NCBI GenBank assembly: GCA_016935315.1
Contig: JAFGRD010000075.1
Location: 1-64,000 of the forward strand
Length of the DNA: 64,000 nt
Source: Pirellulales bacterium
GTDB taxonomy: Bacteria; Planctomycetota; Planctomycetia; Pirellulales; Thermoguttaceae
Direction of reading: 5' to 3'
The notes beneath the pieces are model-generated. The model was not told where the DNA came from. It worked only from the letters and a program-made list of their open reading frames with translations, and ran no database searches. The translations under genes and the position numbers were made by a program. Below are positions 28,160 through 37,760 of this stretch, one piece after another; the first letter of the stretch is position 1; every line of letters starts with the position of its first letter.

Positions 28160-29284
28160 ATGGTGCGGCACCGGGCTGTGTTGGCGTCCCTGTTGGCAAC
28201 GGTTCTTGGGACCATATGTGTACCCCTGGTGCGAGGGGAATCTGCCGAAGAGTCGCCCCCAGCCGGCGCAGAGAACGCCGAGAAATCGATCACGGTGTTT
28301 CCCGTCGTGATCAAACCCCAGACGAAGCTGGTCTCCGACCTGCCGAAGCGGGTCGCGGCCGTGGTCGGGTTGATGTTGGAGAGGGCGGGGGTCGAGGACG
28401 TCGAGCTCTCGGACACGCTGTTCACTTCGCCGGAGACCGACGACGTCGGCCAGATTGCGGCCGATTTTGCCAAGCTGATCCGTGAGAAGCCGCCCGAGAC
28501 TCAATACGCCCTCTACGCCGAGATCCTGGGCACGCCGCAGACCGGCCCGCGGCAAATCCGTACGATCCTGGTCGACCGCGACGGCAAGGTCATCCTGGCG
28601 GCGCGCGACGACGAGAAAACCTATGCCGACACCGGCAAGGTCCGGCCCAAGGACCCGATGACCTGCAGCCTGTTTGTGGCCAACAAGTTGCGGAAGCAGT
28701 GGAACCTGGCCGACCCGTTGCGAAAGGACGCCCCGCAGGGCAAGATGGCCCGGCACTGGGACGAGGAAGCCGGCTTGCCGCCGAAAGCGGAAATCGCCGC
28801 CATCAAGGGCCGGATGGAAACGCTCTTGAAGAACCGCGCCACCAGCCGGTTCGTCGTGTATCCCGTGCGCATCGGCACGGCCGCCGACAAGCAGTGTGCG
28901 GTGAAGCTGGCCGCGATGCTCAGCGAGCAAGATATCTGCCGAGCGGTTGCCGCCGACCTTGATCCAAAGCTACAGATTCCAGGCAACCCCAACGAGCAGA
29001 AGGTCCTCTGGGACACGGCCCGGGCCTTTCGCCGCTTCGTGCGAGAGAACCCGCCCCGGGAAGACTACGCCGTGTATGCCGACTACGGCATTGGACGGTC
29101 CGCCGCCGGCAAGATGAAGGTGGGGCACGTCCACGTGATTGTCTGTGATCGGGCGGGTGAGTGGGTGCTTCTGGATTACGAGAACTCGCACCATGCCGAC
29201 TTCCAGGCGATCGGGCCGGAGTCGCCGGACGACTGCAACCGGCTGGTCGTCAGGCGGGCGCAAGGGGCGATTGCCCAACAGTAA
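28160..29284 (+). CDS. Secreted protein with a tandemly duplicated domain, unknown
   Basis: A 374-residue exported protein with signal peptide AVLASLLATVLGTICVPLV. Two related domains follow. One is at about residues 40-175 (ITVFPVVIKPQTKLV..., IREKPPETQYALYAEILG, ILVDRDGKVILAARDD). The other is at about 225-370 (FVVYPVRIGTAADKQ..., RENPPREDYAVYADYGIG, VIVCDRAGEWVLLDYEN). No catalytic motif is recognised. Two ATGs (28154, 28160) lie behind AAAGGAG; the second has the better spacing. It may share a transcript with the next gene. Confidence 0.65.
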   Translation: MVRHRAVLASLLATVLGTICVPLVRGESAEESPPAGAENAEKSITVFPVVIKPQTKLVSDLPKRVAAVVGLMLERAGVEDVELSDTLFTSPETDDVGQIAADFAKLIREKPPETQYALYAEILGTPQTGPRQIRTILVDRDGKVILAARDDEKTYADTGKVRPKDPMTCSLFVANKLRKQWNLADPLRKDAPQGKMARHWDEEAGLPPKAEIAAIKGRMETLLKNRATSRFVVYPVRIGTAADKQCAVKLAAMLSEQDICRAVAADLDPKLQIPGNPNEQKVLWDTARAFRRFVRENPPREDYAVYADYGIGRSAAGKMKVGHVHVIVCDRAGEWVLLDYENSHHADFQAIGPESPDDCNRLVVRRAQGAIAQQ

Positions 29285-29319
29285 ACACTCCAGCCCCAAA
29301 CACGAAAGGGACCCATCTC

Positions 29320-32007
29320 ATGACCGGTCGATGGCTGCTGATTTCGGCGTTTTCCGTAACGGTGCTCGCCGGGGCTTCCCGGCTCCCGGCCGCGGAAGAG
29401 ACAACACCGGCCAAAACGGCCCAAGCGTGGACGTTCGACGAGGCCATGACGCAAATGCGGCTCAATCCCGACGACGCCTACTTGCAGTATGTGGCGCTGC
29501 AGCTCGGCCGCAATCAGGGAAAGACCGATCAGGTCTACGGTGAGATTCAGGACGCCAATCGGCGCCGGCGTCGCGGATGGCGCTCGGACCGCCCGGTCGA
29601 TCTGTTTGCCATGTTCACCGGCGCCCTGGCCGTTCAGGAGGCGCTGCAACTGGACACGATGCGAATCGACGATACGCAACTCCGCAAGGAGCCGGCCGGC
29701 CTCCGTGAGGAGAAGACTCCACTGGCCGACCTGGCAGGCCCGACGATCAAGAGCCACCCCTGGGGCAAGATGCTGGCCGCCCAACGCGTGGCCGGAAACA
29801 CGCCCCAGGTCTCGCCGCTGGCCATGTGCGTGCCGGAGGATCAGTACTTCCTGCTCTTCCGCTCGCTGACCAAGCTGCTTGAGGGCGTCGACGTGGCCGA
29901 CCTCTGGGGCGCCCACCTCTTCAGCCAGGGGGCGAAGTCGGCCAAAACACAACAGACCAGCCTACGGCTGAAACAACAACTGGCGATGGAAACCGACCTG
30001 CTGACGCGGCCTTTCTACGATATGGTAGTCGACGAGGTGGCCATCACGGGCAACGATCTCTATTTCCGCGAGGGAAGCGACGTCACCGTGCTGTTTTCGG
30101 TGAAACAGCCCGACGTGTTCCGGGCGCGGATGGACGGCTTCCTGCAATCGGCCGAACAGTCGCGGCGCGACACCGTACGCTCGACCGGGACAATCAGCGG
30201 CGTGGAATACGTCCAGGTGGCCACGCCCGATCGCGCGATCCACGTCTTCTCGGCCTATCCCAAACCGACGCTGCATGTGCGCAGCAACTCCAAGGCGGCG
30301 CTGCAACGGGTGCTGGAGGCGATTGCCGGGCAGGGAGACGTCGGGCGATTAGGCGAGGCGACCGAGTTCAAGTACATCCGCACGCTGATGGCCCGCGGCG
30401 ACCAGAAAGAAGACGGGTTCGTCTATCTCTCCGATCCGTTCATTCGCCGACTCGTCGGGCCGCAAGTGAAGCTGACCGAGCGGCGCCGCATGGTCTGCTA
30501 TAACCACCTGCGGATGATCGGCCACGCGGCCATGCTCTATCGCACCCAGTTCGGCAAGGCGCCCCAGTCGCTGGAAGCACTGGCCGAAAGCGACTGCGCC
30601 CCGTGCGTTTTCGGCTCCGAAGGGTTGCGGTGTCCCTGTGGCGGACAGTACGAGCTTTCCAAGGACGGCACCACGGGCGTCTGCTCCCATCACGGCCACA
30701 CCGCGCAACTGGTGCCGTGTCTGGAGATCCCGCTGAAGCGGGTCACCGACGCGGAAGCCAAACAGTACAGACAGTTCGTCGAGAGCTACAGCCGCTATTG
30801 GCGCCGGTTCTTCGACCCCATCGCGATCCGCGTTCAACTGACGCCCGGAAGCTACCGGGCCGAAACGATCGTCCTGCCGATGATCGACAACACGGTCTAC
30901 AGCGGTCTGGCGGCGACGCTCGGCGGCGAGCCGGAACCGCTGGACGCCCTGCCCGTGCCCAAGCGAAACGTCTTCAGCATGGCGCTGCGGCTCAACAAGC
31001 AGCCGTTGCTCCAATCGCGGCAGCCGGTGCTGGAGATCCTGTCCGGTTTCCATCGGGCGAAGATTGAAGTGCCGCCGGGAGGCGTGACGATCGAAGAGTT
31101 CCTCGCCAAGGGCATCGGCAACCAGATCGGCATGCACGTCTACGACGCCTCGCCCTTCTTCGATTTCAATCTGACCGGCTTCTTGGGCGAAGTGGTGGGC
31201 TCGTTCAGTGGCGGCGGCGGTTTCAACGACGAGATGATCCCCATCAGCTTCCTGATCGCTTCGCTGAACGCGCCGGTCTACGTGGCCGTGCCGGTCGAGG
31301 ACGCCCCAATCGTGGACCAGTTCCTCGACCAACTCGATGGCATGCTGGCCGCCCTGGCAAGGCAGCCGGCCCGGGGCGGGTGGTTCAACCTCGACTACGA
31401 TTTCTACCGTGTCCCGCTCAAGGGACAGGACGATCGAATACGCTGCTACGCCGTGCAGTTCGGCCCGATCAAGTGGCGAGTGTTTTTCGCCCGACTCGGC
31501 GACGGGCTCTACCTGGCCAGCAAACGGTTCATTCTGGAGGATCTGGCTGCCATCGAGGCAAAACAGGCCGACACGGGCCCGGTCGCCCACGCCATGATTC
31601 GCATCCGCCCGGAGCACTGGAAGGACGTTCTGCCGGCGTTTCGGCTCGGCTGGGCGGAGAGCAGCCGCACGGCCTGCCTGAACAACCTGGGGCCGCTCTC
31701 GTCGGTGGCTCGGGCGATGCGGGCCTCGGACGGCGACGGCGTGAAGCCGGCGGAGATTCACGGCCGGGCCGACGCCCTGCACGCAGTCCACTTCTTCTGC
31801 CCCGACGGCGGCAAATACGCGGTTTCGCCCGACGGCAAACAAGTAACCTGCAGCGTGCACGGCTCGGCAATCGCCCCACGGCAACTCGCTGCCCCCGCCC
31901 CGAGGAGCCCGATGGGCCGGTTGATGAAAGACTTTGGCGGCGCCACCGCTGAACTGACGTTCCTGGAGGACGGCCTGCACGCGGTCGTCACGATCGACCG
32001 CAAGTAA
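29320..32007 (+). CDS. Large secreted planctomycete protein (DUF3352-like), with two Cys/Gly-rich pilin-like modules
   Basis: An 895-residue exported protein. The signal peptide WLLISAFSVTVLAGASRLPA is followed by a long alpha/beta region resembling DUF3352-type proteins (DEVAITGNDLYFREGSDVTV). Two separate modules have the spacing seen in planctomycete pseudopilin-like tails: CPCGGQYELSKDG...CSHHGH near residue 445 and FFCPDGGKYAVSPDG...CSVHGS near 825. The function is unknown. The ATG at 29320 follows GAAAGGG. It is adjacent to other secreted proteins on the same strand. Confidence 0.65.
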   Translation: MTGRWLLISAFSVTVLAGASRLPAAEETTPAKTAQAWTFDEAMTQMRLNPDDAYLQYVALQLGRNQGKTDQVYGEIQDANRRRRRGWRSDRPVDLFAMFTGALAVQEALQLDTMRIDDTQLRKEPAGLREEKTPLADLAGPTIKSHPWGKMLAAQRVAGNTPQVSPLAMCVPEDQYFLLFRSLTKLLEGVDVADLWGAHLFSQGAKSAKTQQTSLRLKQQLAMETDLLTRPFYDMVVDEVAITGNDLYFREGSDVTVLFSVKQPDVFRARMDGFLQSAEQSRRDTVRSTGTISGVEYVQVATPDRAIHVFSAYPKPTLHVRSNSKAALQRVLEAIAGQGDVGRLGEATEFKYIRTLMARGDQKEDGFVYLSDPFIRRLVGPQVKLTERRRMVCYNHLRMIGHAAMLYRTQFGKAPQSLEALAESDCAPCVFGSEGLRCPCGGQYELSKDGTTGVCSHHGHTAQLVPCLEIPLKRVTDAEAKQYRQFVESYSRYWRRFFDPIAIRVQLTPGSYRAETIVLPMIDNTVYSGLAATLGGEPEPLDALPVPKRNVFSMALRLNKQPLLQSRQPVLEILSGFHRAKIEVPPGGVTIEEFLAKGIGNQIGMHVYDASPFFDFNLTGFLGEVVGSFSGGGGFNDEMIPISFLIASLNAPVYVAVPVEDAPIVDQFLDQLDGMLAALARQPARGGWFNLDYDFYRVPLKGQDDRIRCYAVQFGPIKWRVFFARLGDGLYLASKRFILEDLAAIEAKQADTGPVAHAMIRIRPEHWKDVLPAFRLGWAESSRTACLNNLGPLSSVARAMRASDGDGVKPAEIHGRADALHAVHFFCPDGGKYAVSPDGKQVTCSVHGSAIAPRQLAAPAPRSPMGRLMKDFGGATAELTFLEDGLHAVVTIDRK

Positions 32008-32146
32008 CCGAGGAGCACGGTCAACCGGGCTTCTCTATCGCGGGCTGAGCCCGCAACCCAAAGGGACCTGCAAACACGCGCGCACGGTGCGCAGACGTTG
32101 CAGCACACGAATCTAGACCCGAGGCAGTTGCGCAAGGAGCCGAACC

Positions 32147-34438
32147 ATGAGAATCATGTCAGGCCTTGCTGGCGTTCTCGCGACGCTGGCCGTTTTCACA
32201 GCCACGGCCGTCGGGGCCGCGGCGGCCGAGCCGGCTGATCCGATCGAGCCGGCCGGTTCAATCACCGGCAAAGTGCTCGACGCGGACGGCAAGCCCGTCG
32301 CCGATGTCATGGTCATGTTGTGCCAGCAGTCCACGGGAGTTCCTTTCGTCCAAGGAGCACAACACACGCTGGTTGAGGCCTTTCTGGACCGCTCGCCGCA
32401 GAGGGAGTTGGCCTTCTCGCTCAGCGACGACCGGGGTCGATTCGCCTTCGACAAGCTCCCGCTGGGCCGCTACCGGCTGGTTGCCCAGTCGTGGAGAGAC
32501 GCCAAGCCCGCGAAAGGTCTGATGGAAGTCCACGGCGAGCTGCTCGAGCTCCGGGGGATTGCCGAAAACGTGGAGGTCGCCGCCGGCGCCTCGCCTGAGG
32601 TCGCAATCCGTCCGCTGGGCACCGGCATCTTGCGGCTCGACGAAGACATGCCCAATGATTGGACCGTGCTGGTGCTCAGCACATCGCCACCCCGGGCCGA
32701 CCCGATTCTCGGTTGGGTCGGCTGGGGCGGGCCGCTGGTTGCCAACCTGCTCGGCGCCCACCGCATGCCGAAGGGAAAGACGACGGTCTACGGGCTGCCG
32801 GAGGGCAAGGTCCACTTCGTCCTGTTCGCCAACGACGACAGTCCCGGCTTCGGGGCCGGCGAGGCCAACGTGAAGTCGGGGAAGATCACCGACGCCTACG
32901 CGCCGATCGTGGCCGGCTGGTCCGACGGCCGGCACGACCCGCCGCCACGGCTGGTGCCGCTGTTTAATCAGGTTAAGTCATTGGCGCAGGAAAAGGACTT
33001 CTCGTTGCCCGAGCTTCTACGAAAACACGGGATCGAACTCAACTGGAAGGGAATCATGAACTCCCAGGCGGAGATCAGCCGGCATCTGTCCACGCAGATC
33101 GAGCTGCCCGACGGCACCAAGACCACGTTCGGCGACCTCATGGCAATCGTCGGCTACCTGGAGCTGCAACGAGCCGTCGAGCGCCGCCAGGCCCAGGCGC
33201 GGGCCCGCGCCGGACAGCCGTCCGGCGAAGGCTCCGAGCCGACCGGCAAGGAGCGAGCCGGTTACGAAGAGACGCTGATCGATCTGCACCGGCACCTGGG
33301 ACAAAGCTATCCGTGTCTTGAGCTGAAGAAGATCGACTGGCAGGCGGTCGGCGAAACGCTGCTGCCGCAGGCGAAAGAGGTCACCACCGACGAGCAGTTC
33401 GGGCTGTTGTGCCTGGAGCTGGTCGCCCGGCTGGAAGACAGTCACGCCGTTGTGGGCGAAGGGACCGCCAACCCGCCGACTCCCCCGTTTCCCCAGTGGG
33501 ATCCCGGCTTCGCGTGCCTGATCGACGATCGACAGCAGCCGGTGGTGTACTACGTCGATGGCAACTCGCCGGCCGAGGCGGCGGGCGTGTGCGTCGGCAT
33601 GACCGTCCTGTCGGTCAACGGCCTTGCGGCGGGCGAAGCCATCCAGCAGTGCATGCAGCACACCCGCAAGTATTGGGGTTATTCCAGCGACCGCTATCTG
33701 CGCTATCAGGCGGCCCGCTGGTTTCCGCGGCAAATGGAGCGGGGGGCCAAGGTAACGGTCGAAGTGCAATCGCCCGACGGCAAGAAGCAGACGCTTGAAA
33801 TGCCCGCCACCTTGGGCGTTCGCTACCTGCCGCGGCTGCCGGTGCCGATCGCCGGCGTGTCTGATTCGGGCAACGTCTCGTGGACCATGTTGGACGATCA
33901 GATCGGATACATCTACGTGCGGCGAATCCGGGCCGACTTGACTGAGCAACTGGATCGGGCCGTCGCGCAGTTGAAGGACGCCCGGGGGATGATCGTCGAT
34001 GTGCGGGGCAACAGCGGCGGCGGATTCGACGCCAGCCGGGCCCACCGCAATTTCGCGCCCGACGACGACCAGGAGCCCGAGCGGCCCCGGTTCCACGGCC
34101 CGATGGCCTTGGTTATCGACAGCCGCTGCATCAGTGCCGGCGAGGGCTGGGCCTCGTGGTTCATCGCCCATCGTCGAGCCAGGGTCTTCGGAGAGGCCAC
34201 GGCGGGGGCTTCCGCCCGCAAACAGACCTACACGCTGAAGAACGGCCTCTACACGGTGACTTTTCCCGTCAAGGCCTATCGGGGGTTCCTCAGCCGACCG
34301 ATCGAACGCCGGGGCCTGGAGCCGGACGTGCCGCTGCGCCAGAGCGCCGGCGACCTGACCGAAGGCCGCGATACGGTGCTGGAAGCGGCCCGAACGCACC
34401 TCCTCGGCGAGTCAAGCGGCTCGGGGGCCGGTCGGTAG
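32147..34438 (+). CDS. S41-family C-terminal processing protease with N-terminal carboxypeptidase-regulatory-like domain
   Basis: A 763-residue exported protein. The signal peptide is followed by a CarboxypepD_reg-like beta sandwich (SITGKVLDADGKPVADVMVM ... GRFAFDKLPLGRYRLVAQS), a long linker, a PDZ domain (YYVDGNSPAEAAGVCVGMTV) and the tail-specific protease domain (MIVDVRGNSGGGFDASRAH). The nucleophile Ser is in DSRCISAGEGWAS, and the GEATAGASARKQ segment carries a possible general-base Lys. The ATG at 32147 follows AAGGAG. Substrates are likely C-terminal tails of periplasmic proteins. Confidence 0.85.
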   Translation: MRIMSGLAGVLATLAVFTATAVGAAAAEPADPIEPAGSITGKVLDADGKPVADVMVMLCQQSTGVPFVQGAQHTLVEAFLDRSPQRELAFSLSDDRGRFAFDKLPLGRYRLVAQSWRDAKPAKGLMEVHGELLELRGIAENVEVAAGASPEVAIRPLGTGILRLDEDMPNDWTVLVLSTSPPRADPILGWVGWGGPLVANLLGAHRMPKGKTTVYGLPEGKVHFVLFANDDSPGFGAGEANVKSGKITDAYAPIVAGWSDGRHDPPPRLVPLFNQVKSLAQEKDFSLPELLRKHGIELNWKGIMNSQAEISRHLSTQIELPDGTKTTFGDLMAIVGYLELQRAVERRQAQARARAGQPSGEGSEPTGKERAGYEETLIDLHRHLGQSYPCLELKKIDWQAVGETLLPQAKEVTTDEQFGLLCLELVARLEDSHAVVGEGTANPPTPPFPQWDPGFACLIDDRQQPVVYYVDGNSPAEAAGVCVGMTVLSVNGLAAGEAIQQCMQHTRKYWGYSSDRYLRYQAARWFPRQMERGAKVTVEVQSPDGKKQTLEMPATLGVRYLPRLPVPIAGVSDSGNVSWTMLDDQIGYIYVRRIRADLTEQLDRAVAQLKDARGMIVDVRGNSGGGFDASRAHRNFAPDDDQEPERPRFHGPMALVIDSRCISAGEGWASWFIAHRRARVFGEATAGASARKQTYTLKNGLYTVTFPVKAYRGFLSRPIERRGLEPDVPLRQSAGDLTEGRDTVLEAARTHLLGESSGSGAGR

Positions 34439-34691
34439 CACGGCAACGCCAGCGGCCCTGGACGGCCCGTCGTGCAACGCGGGGGCGTCCGTTTCCCCGT
34501 CGACTACCGGGCCCGAAAGCGGTAACATGGTGCAGGGTGGTGCCGCTTGGCCCCAATGTTGCGCGCCGGTGCGTTGCCTGCACGTTGAGCAGCCGGCGGT
34601 GTTTGCCGGGTTGCTGCAGCAGGGGGATTCGCCGAAAATCAGCCCTTGTTGGCCGCCTGCCACCCCCATGGAATTCAAGTTGCTGCGATAC

Positions 34692-34794
34692 TATTGATGT
34701 CTGCATTGCGAGTGATTAAGGCCAGCCCACGAGAGGCCGGAGAAATCGGGCTTCCGTTGGTCATCCTCGCGCATTGACTGTGCAAACGTCAATA
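34692..34794. repeat. 103-bp palindromic MITE-like element, copy 5
   Basis: It runs from TATTGATGTCTGCATTGCG to TGCAAACGTCAATA. Both termini are well preserved. The left hairpin arm has drifted (CCAGCCCACGAGAG) while the right arm (CTTCCGTTGGTCA) is close to consensus. Confidence 0.85.
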
Positions 34795-34798
34795 AACG

Positions 34799-34836
34799 GT
34801 CCCGGATCTGAAGTCTCGCGACTTCAGCTACCATGG
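34799..34836 (-). repeat. 38-bp dispersed repeat with CTGAAGTCG/CGACTTCAG palindrome, copy 2
   Basis: The complement reads CCATGGTAGCTGAAGTCGCG and then AGACTTCAGATCCGGGAC, nearly identical to 12112-12150. It lies 5 bp from repeat copy 5 and about 45 bp before the response regulator start. Confidence 0.7.
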
Positions 34837-34882
34837 GCTGAGATGTCACCCGAGTACACGTAACACTTTTCCCCAGTCTGCC

Positions 34883-35572
34883 ATGGCTCGCGAGAACATA
34901 CTGGTGGTCGAGGACGAAGAGGAAATCCAGGAGCTGGTCCGCTACAACCTGGAGAAGGAAGGCTACGGGGTCGTCTGCGTCGAATCGGGCGAGGAGGCTC
35001 TGCGACTGGCGGTGCAGGAGTCCCCGAATCTGATCCTGCTGGATCTGATGCTGCCGGGAATCGACGGCTTGGAAGTGTGCCGCCGGCTGAAGCGTGATGC
35101 GGCCACCGGGGCGATCCGTATCGTGATGCTCACCGCCAAGGGCGAAGAAGCCGACATCGTGACCGGGCTGGAGATGGGGGCCGACGATTACATCACCAAG
35201 CCTTTCAGCCCGCGGGTCCTGATCGCCCGGATCCGGGCCGTGCTGCGGAGGATGCCCGGTTCGACGGAAGAGGACGAGGCGACGGCGATTCGGATTCACA
35301 ACCTGGTGATTCATCCCGGGCGTCACGAAGTATTGGTCGATGGTCAGCCGGTGGAGCTGACGGCCACGGAGTTTCGCGTGTTGCACGTATTGGTCCGGCG
35401 GCCCGGCTGGGTGTTCACCCGATATCAGATCGCCGGCGCCGTGCACGGCGGCGACAACGTGGTCACCGACCGTTCGGTCGACGTGCAGATCGTCGGTTTG
35501 CGGAAACGGCTGGGATCGGCCGGTCGCTACATCGAGACCGTCCGCAGCGTGGGCTACCGATTCAAGGAATAA
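34883..35572 (+). CDS. phoB: OmpR/PhoB-family response regulator
   Basis: A 229-residue regulator. The receiver domain (residues 1-120) has an acidic pair in VVEDEEE, phospho-acceptor Asp54 in LILLDLMLPG, Thr in VMLTAKGEE and Lys in YITKPFSPR. The C-terminal winged helix ends with SVDVQIVGLRKRLG and IETVRSVGYRFKE, typical of OmpR/PhoB. It is the first gene of a pair with the histidine kinase 2 bp downstream. The symbol rests on similarity and on the PhoR-like partner; no pst or phoU genes are in the window, so a phosphate signal is likely but unproven. Confidence 0.8.
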   Translation: MARENILVVEDEEEIQELVRYNLEKEGYGVVCVESGEEALRLAVQESPNLILLDLMLPGIDGLEVCRRLKRDAATGAIRIVMLTAKGEEADIVTGLEMGADDYITKPFSPRVLIARIRAVLRRMPGSTEEDEATAIRIHNLVIHPGRHEVLVDGQPVELTATEFRVLHVLVRRPGWVFTRYQIAGAVHGGDNVVTDRSVDVQIVGLRKRLGSAGRYIETVRSVGYRFKE

Positions 35573-35574
35573 TC

Positions 35575-37749
35575 ATGCGCAAGACCCGCCTGTTCTGGCA
35601 GCTCTATCCCTCCTATTTGATCATCGCACTGTTGCCGCTGATCGCCGTGATCTGGTACGCCTCCGGCGCCCTGCAGCAGTTCTACCACGACCAGACCCTG
35701 TCCGAGTTGCAGGCCCGGGCCCTGTTGCTGGAAGAGGAAATCCGCATGCTGCTGGTCGCCGAGCAATTCGACCGCGTCGACGCCATCTGCAAGGAGCTGG
35801 GCGGGAAGACGTCGACCCGGGTGACCGTGGTGCTTCCCGACGGCAAGGTTGTCGGCGACACCCGCCAATCACCTGCCGGCATGGAGAACCACGCCGACCG
35901 CCCCGAGATCATCGGGGCCCTGGCCGGGCAGATCCGCGCCGCGGTGCGCTACAGCGAAACACTCAAAAAGAACCTAATGTACGTGGCCGTTCCCGTTCGG
36001 CAGGACGACCGGACGATCGGCGCGGTGCGGACCTCGCTGTCGGCGGCCTTCTCGCTGAGGCAATTCTACCTCGACCGGACGGTCAGCGATCTTCAGACCC
36101 GGGCGCGGCTGGTCGAGGACGAGATGCTTCAGGTGTGGCAAGATGAAGGTCCCCAAGGCGTCGACCGCTTGTGCAAAAAGCTCGGAAGTAACGCCGCGAC
36201 GCGAGTTACGGTGATTCTGCCCGACGGCAAGGTCATCGGCGACTCGGAGGAGTCGCCCGAGAAAATGGACAACCACTCCGACCGCCGCGAGATGATCGAT
36301 GCGCGGGCCGGGGGCACGGGCAGGGCGCTGCGACATAGCCATACACTGAGCCAGGACATGATGTACGTGGCGATTCCGGTCAAGGTCGAGCAGCAGGTCG
36401 CGTTCATCCTGAGGATGTCGATTCCCGCCACGACGATTGATCGGGCCGTGAGCTCGATCCGCCGCAACATCCTGGCGGGGGCCGTCGTGGTCCTTCTGCT
36501 GGTCGCCGGCGTGAGCTTGATCGTCTCCCGCCGGATCAGCCGCCCCCTGGAACAACTCAAGCTCGGCGCGGGGCGATTTGCCGCCGGCGACCTCGACCAC
36601 AAGCTGCCGGTGGCCCGCTCACAGGAAATCGGCGCGCTGGCCGAGACGCTGAACCAGATGGCCACCGAGCTGGACGACCGGATCCGTGCCGTGGTGCGGC
36701 AGCGCAATGAGCGCGAAGCCATCCTCTCCAGCATGGTCGAAGGCGTGTTGGCCGTGGACTTGCGGCAGCGGTTGATCAGTCTCAACGAGGCGGGCGCCAA
36801 GCTGCTCGGGGTCGACGCCCGGACCGCCCACGGGCGAACGCTCCAGGAAGTCGTCCGCAACGAACCGCTCCAGAAGCTGGTGGCCGCCGTGCTTGCCAGC
36901 CGGGAGCCGATGGAGGAGGAGATTGTCTTTTTCGACAACGAGAACCGTTTCCTTCAGGCCTACGGCACGGTGCTAGGTGATGCCTCGGGGCAATTGTTCG
37001 GTGTGTTGCTGGTATTGCACGACGTGACGCGGATCCGGCGGCTGGAAAGCGTTCGCCACGATTTCGTTGCCAACGTGTCCCACGAGTTGAAAACGCCGGT
37101 GACCTCGATCAAGGGCTTCGTGGAAACGCTGCTCGACGGCGCCATGCACAGTCCCGAGGATACCGAACGGTTCCTGCAGATCGTCGCCGGACAGACCGAT
37201 CGCCTCAGCGCGATCATCGACGACCTGCTCGACCTGTCGCGGATCGAAAAGGAGGCCGGACGGGCCGAAATCGCCTTGGCGCAGGGGCCCATCAAAAACG
37301 TGCTGGAAGCGGCTTGCGAATTGTGCCGCAACAAGGCCTCCCAGAAGGAAATCGAGTTCGAGCTGACCTGCGACGACGCCCTGCAGGCCGCCATCAACCC
37401 ACCGCTCTTAGAGCAGGCCGTCGTCAATCTGATCGACAACGCCATTAAGTACAGCCCCGCCGGAAAACCGATTCACCTTGTCGCCGCCCGCAACGAAGCC
37501 GAGATCGTCATCTGCGTGCGCGATCACGGTTGCGGCATTCCGGCCGAGCACCTGCCGCGGCTGTTTGAGCGATTCTACCGGGTCGACAAGGCGCGCAGCC
37601 GAAAGCTCGGCGGCACCGGGCTGGGGCTGGCAATCGTCAAGCACATCGCCCAGGCCCACGGAGGACGCGCCAGCGTCGACAGCACCCCAAATCAGGGGAG
37701 CACGTTCGCGATCCATCTGCCGTGTGCTCGAACACCCGTGGACGCCTAG
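35575..37749 (+). CDS. phoR: PhoR-type sensor histidine kinase with a duplicated extracytoplasmic sensor
   Basis: A 724-residue membrane kinase. The first helix (LIIALLPLIAVIWYA) is followed by two related extracytoplasmic segments (about residues 33-160 and 162-290), sharing FYHDQT/FYLDRT, VTVVLPDGKVVGD/VTVILPDGKVIGD and MYVAVPV/MYVAIPV. Then come a second membrane helix (ILAGAVVVLLLVAGVSLIV), HAMP, PAS, HisKA with phospho-acceptor His503 (VSHELKTP) and HATPase_c (LLEQAVVNLIDNAIKYS, GTGLGLAIVKHIA). The PhoR-like layout fits the adjacent PhoB-like regulator. The gene is translationally close-coupled, 2 bp after its partner. Confidence 0.85.
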   Translation: MRKTRLFWQLYPSYLIIALLPLIAVIWYASGALQQFYHDQTLSELQARALLLEEEIRMLLVAEQFDRVDAICKELGGKTSTRVTVVLPDGKVVGDTRQSPAGMENHADRPEIIGALAGQIRAAVRYSETLKKNLMYVAVPVRQDDRTIGAVRTSLSAAFSLRQFYLDRTVSDLQTRARLVEDEMLQVWQDEGPQGVDRLCKKLGSNAATRVTVILPDGKVIGDSEESPEKMDNHSDRREMIDARAGGTGRALRHSHTLSQDMMYVAIPVKVEQQVAFILRMSIPATTIDRAVSSIRRNILAGAVVVLLLVAGVSLIVSRRISRPLEQLKLGAGRFAAGDLDHKLPVARSQEIGALAETLNQMATELDDRIRAVVRQRNEREAILSSMVEGVLAVDLRQRLISLNEAGAKLLGVDARTAHGRTLQEVVRNEPLQKLVAAVLASREPMEEEIVFFDNENRFLQAYGTVLGDASGQLFGVLLVLHDVTRIRRLESVRHDFVANVSHELKTPVTSIKGFVETLLDGAMHSPEDTERFLQIVAGQTDRLSAIIDDLLDLSRIEKEAGRAEIALAQGPIKNVLEAACELCRNKASQKEIEFELTCDDALQAAINPPLLEQAVVNLIDNAIKYSPAGKPIHLVAARNEAEIVICVRDHGCGIPAEHLPRLFERFYRVDKARSRKLGGTGLGLAIVKHIAQAHGGRASVDSTPNQGSTFAIHLPCARTPVDA

Positions 37750-37760
37750 CGCCCCGCAAT

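Larger units (their letters stand above)
34439..34882. other. Gene-free region with two adjacent repeats
   Basis: It contains repeat copy 5 (34692-34794) and, 5 bp later, the second copy of the 38-bp palindromic repeat. The first 250 bp show nothing I can name. Confidence 0.5.
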
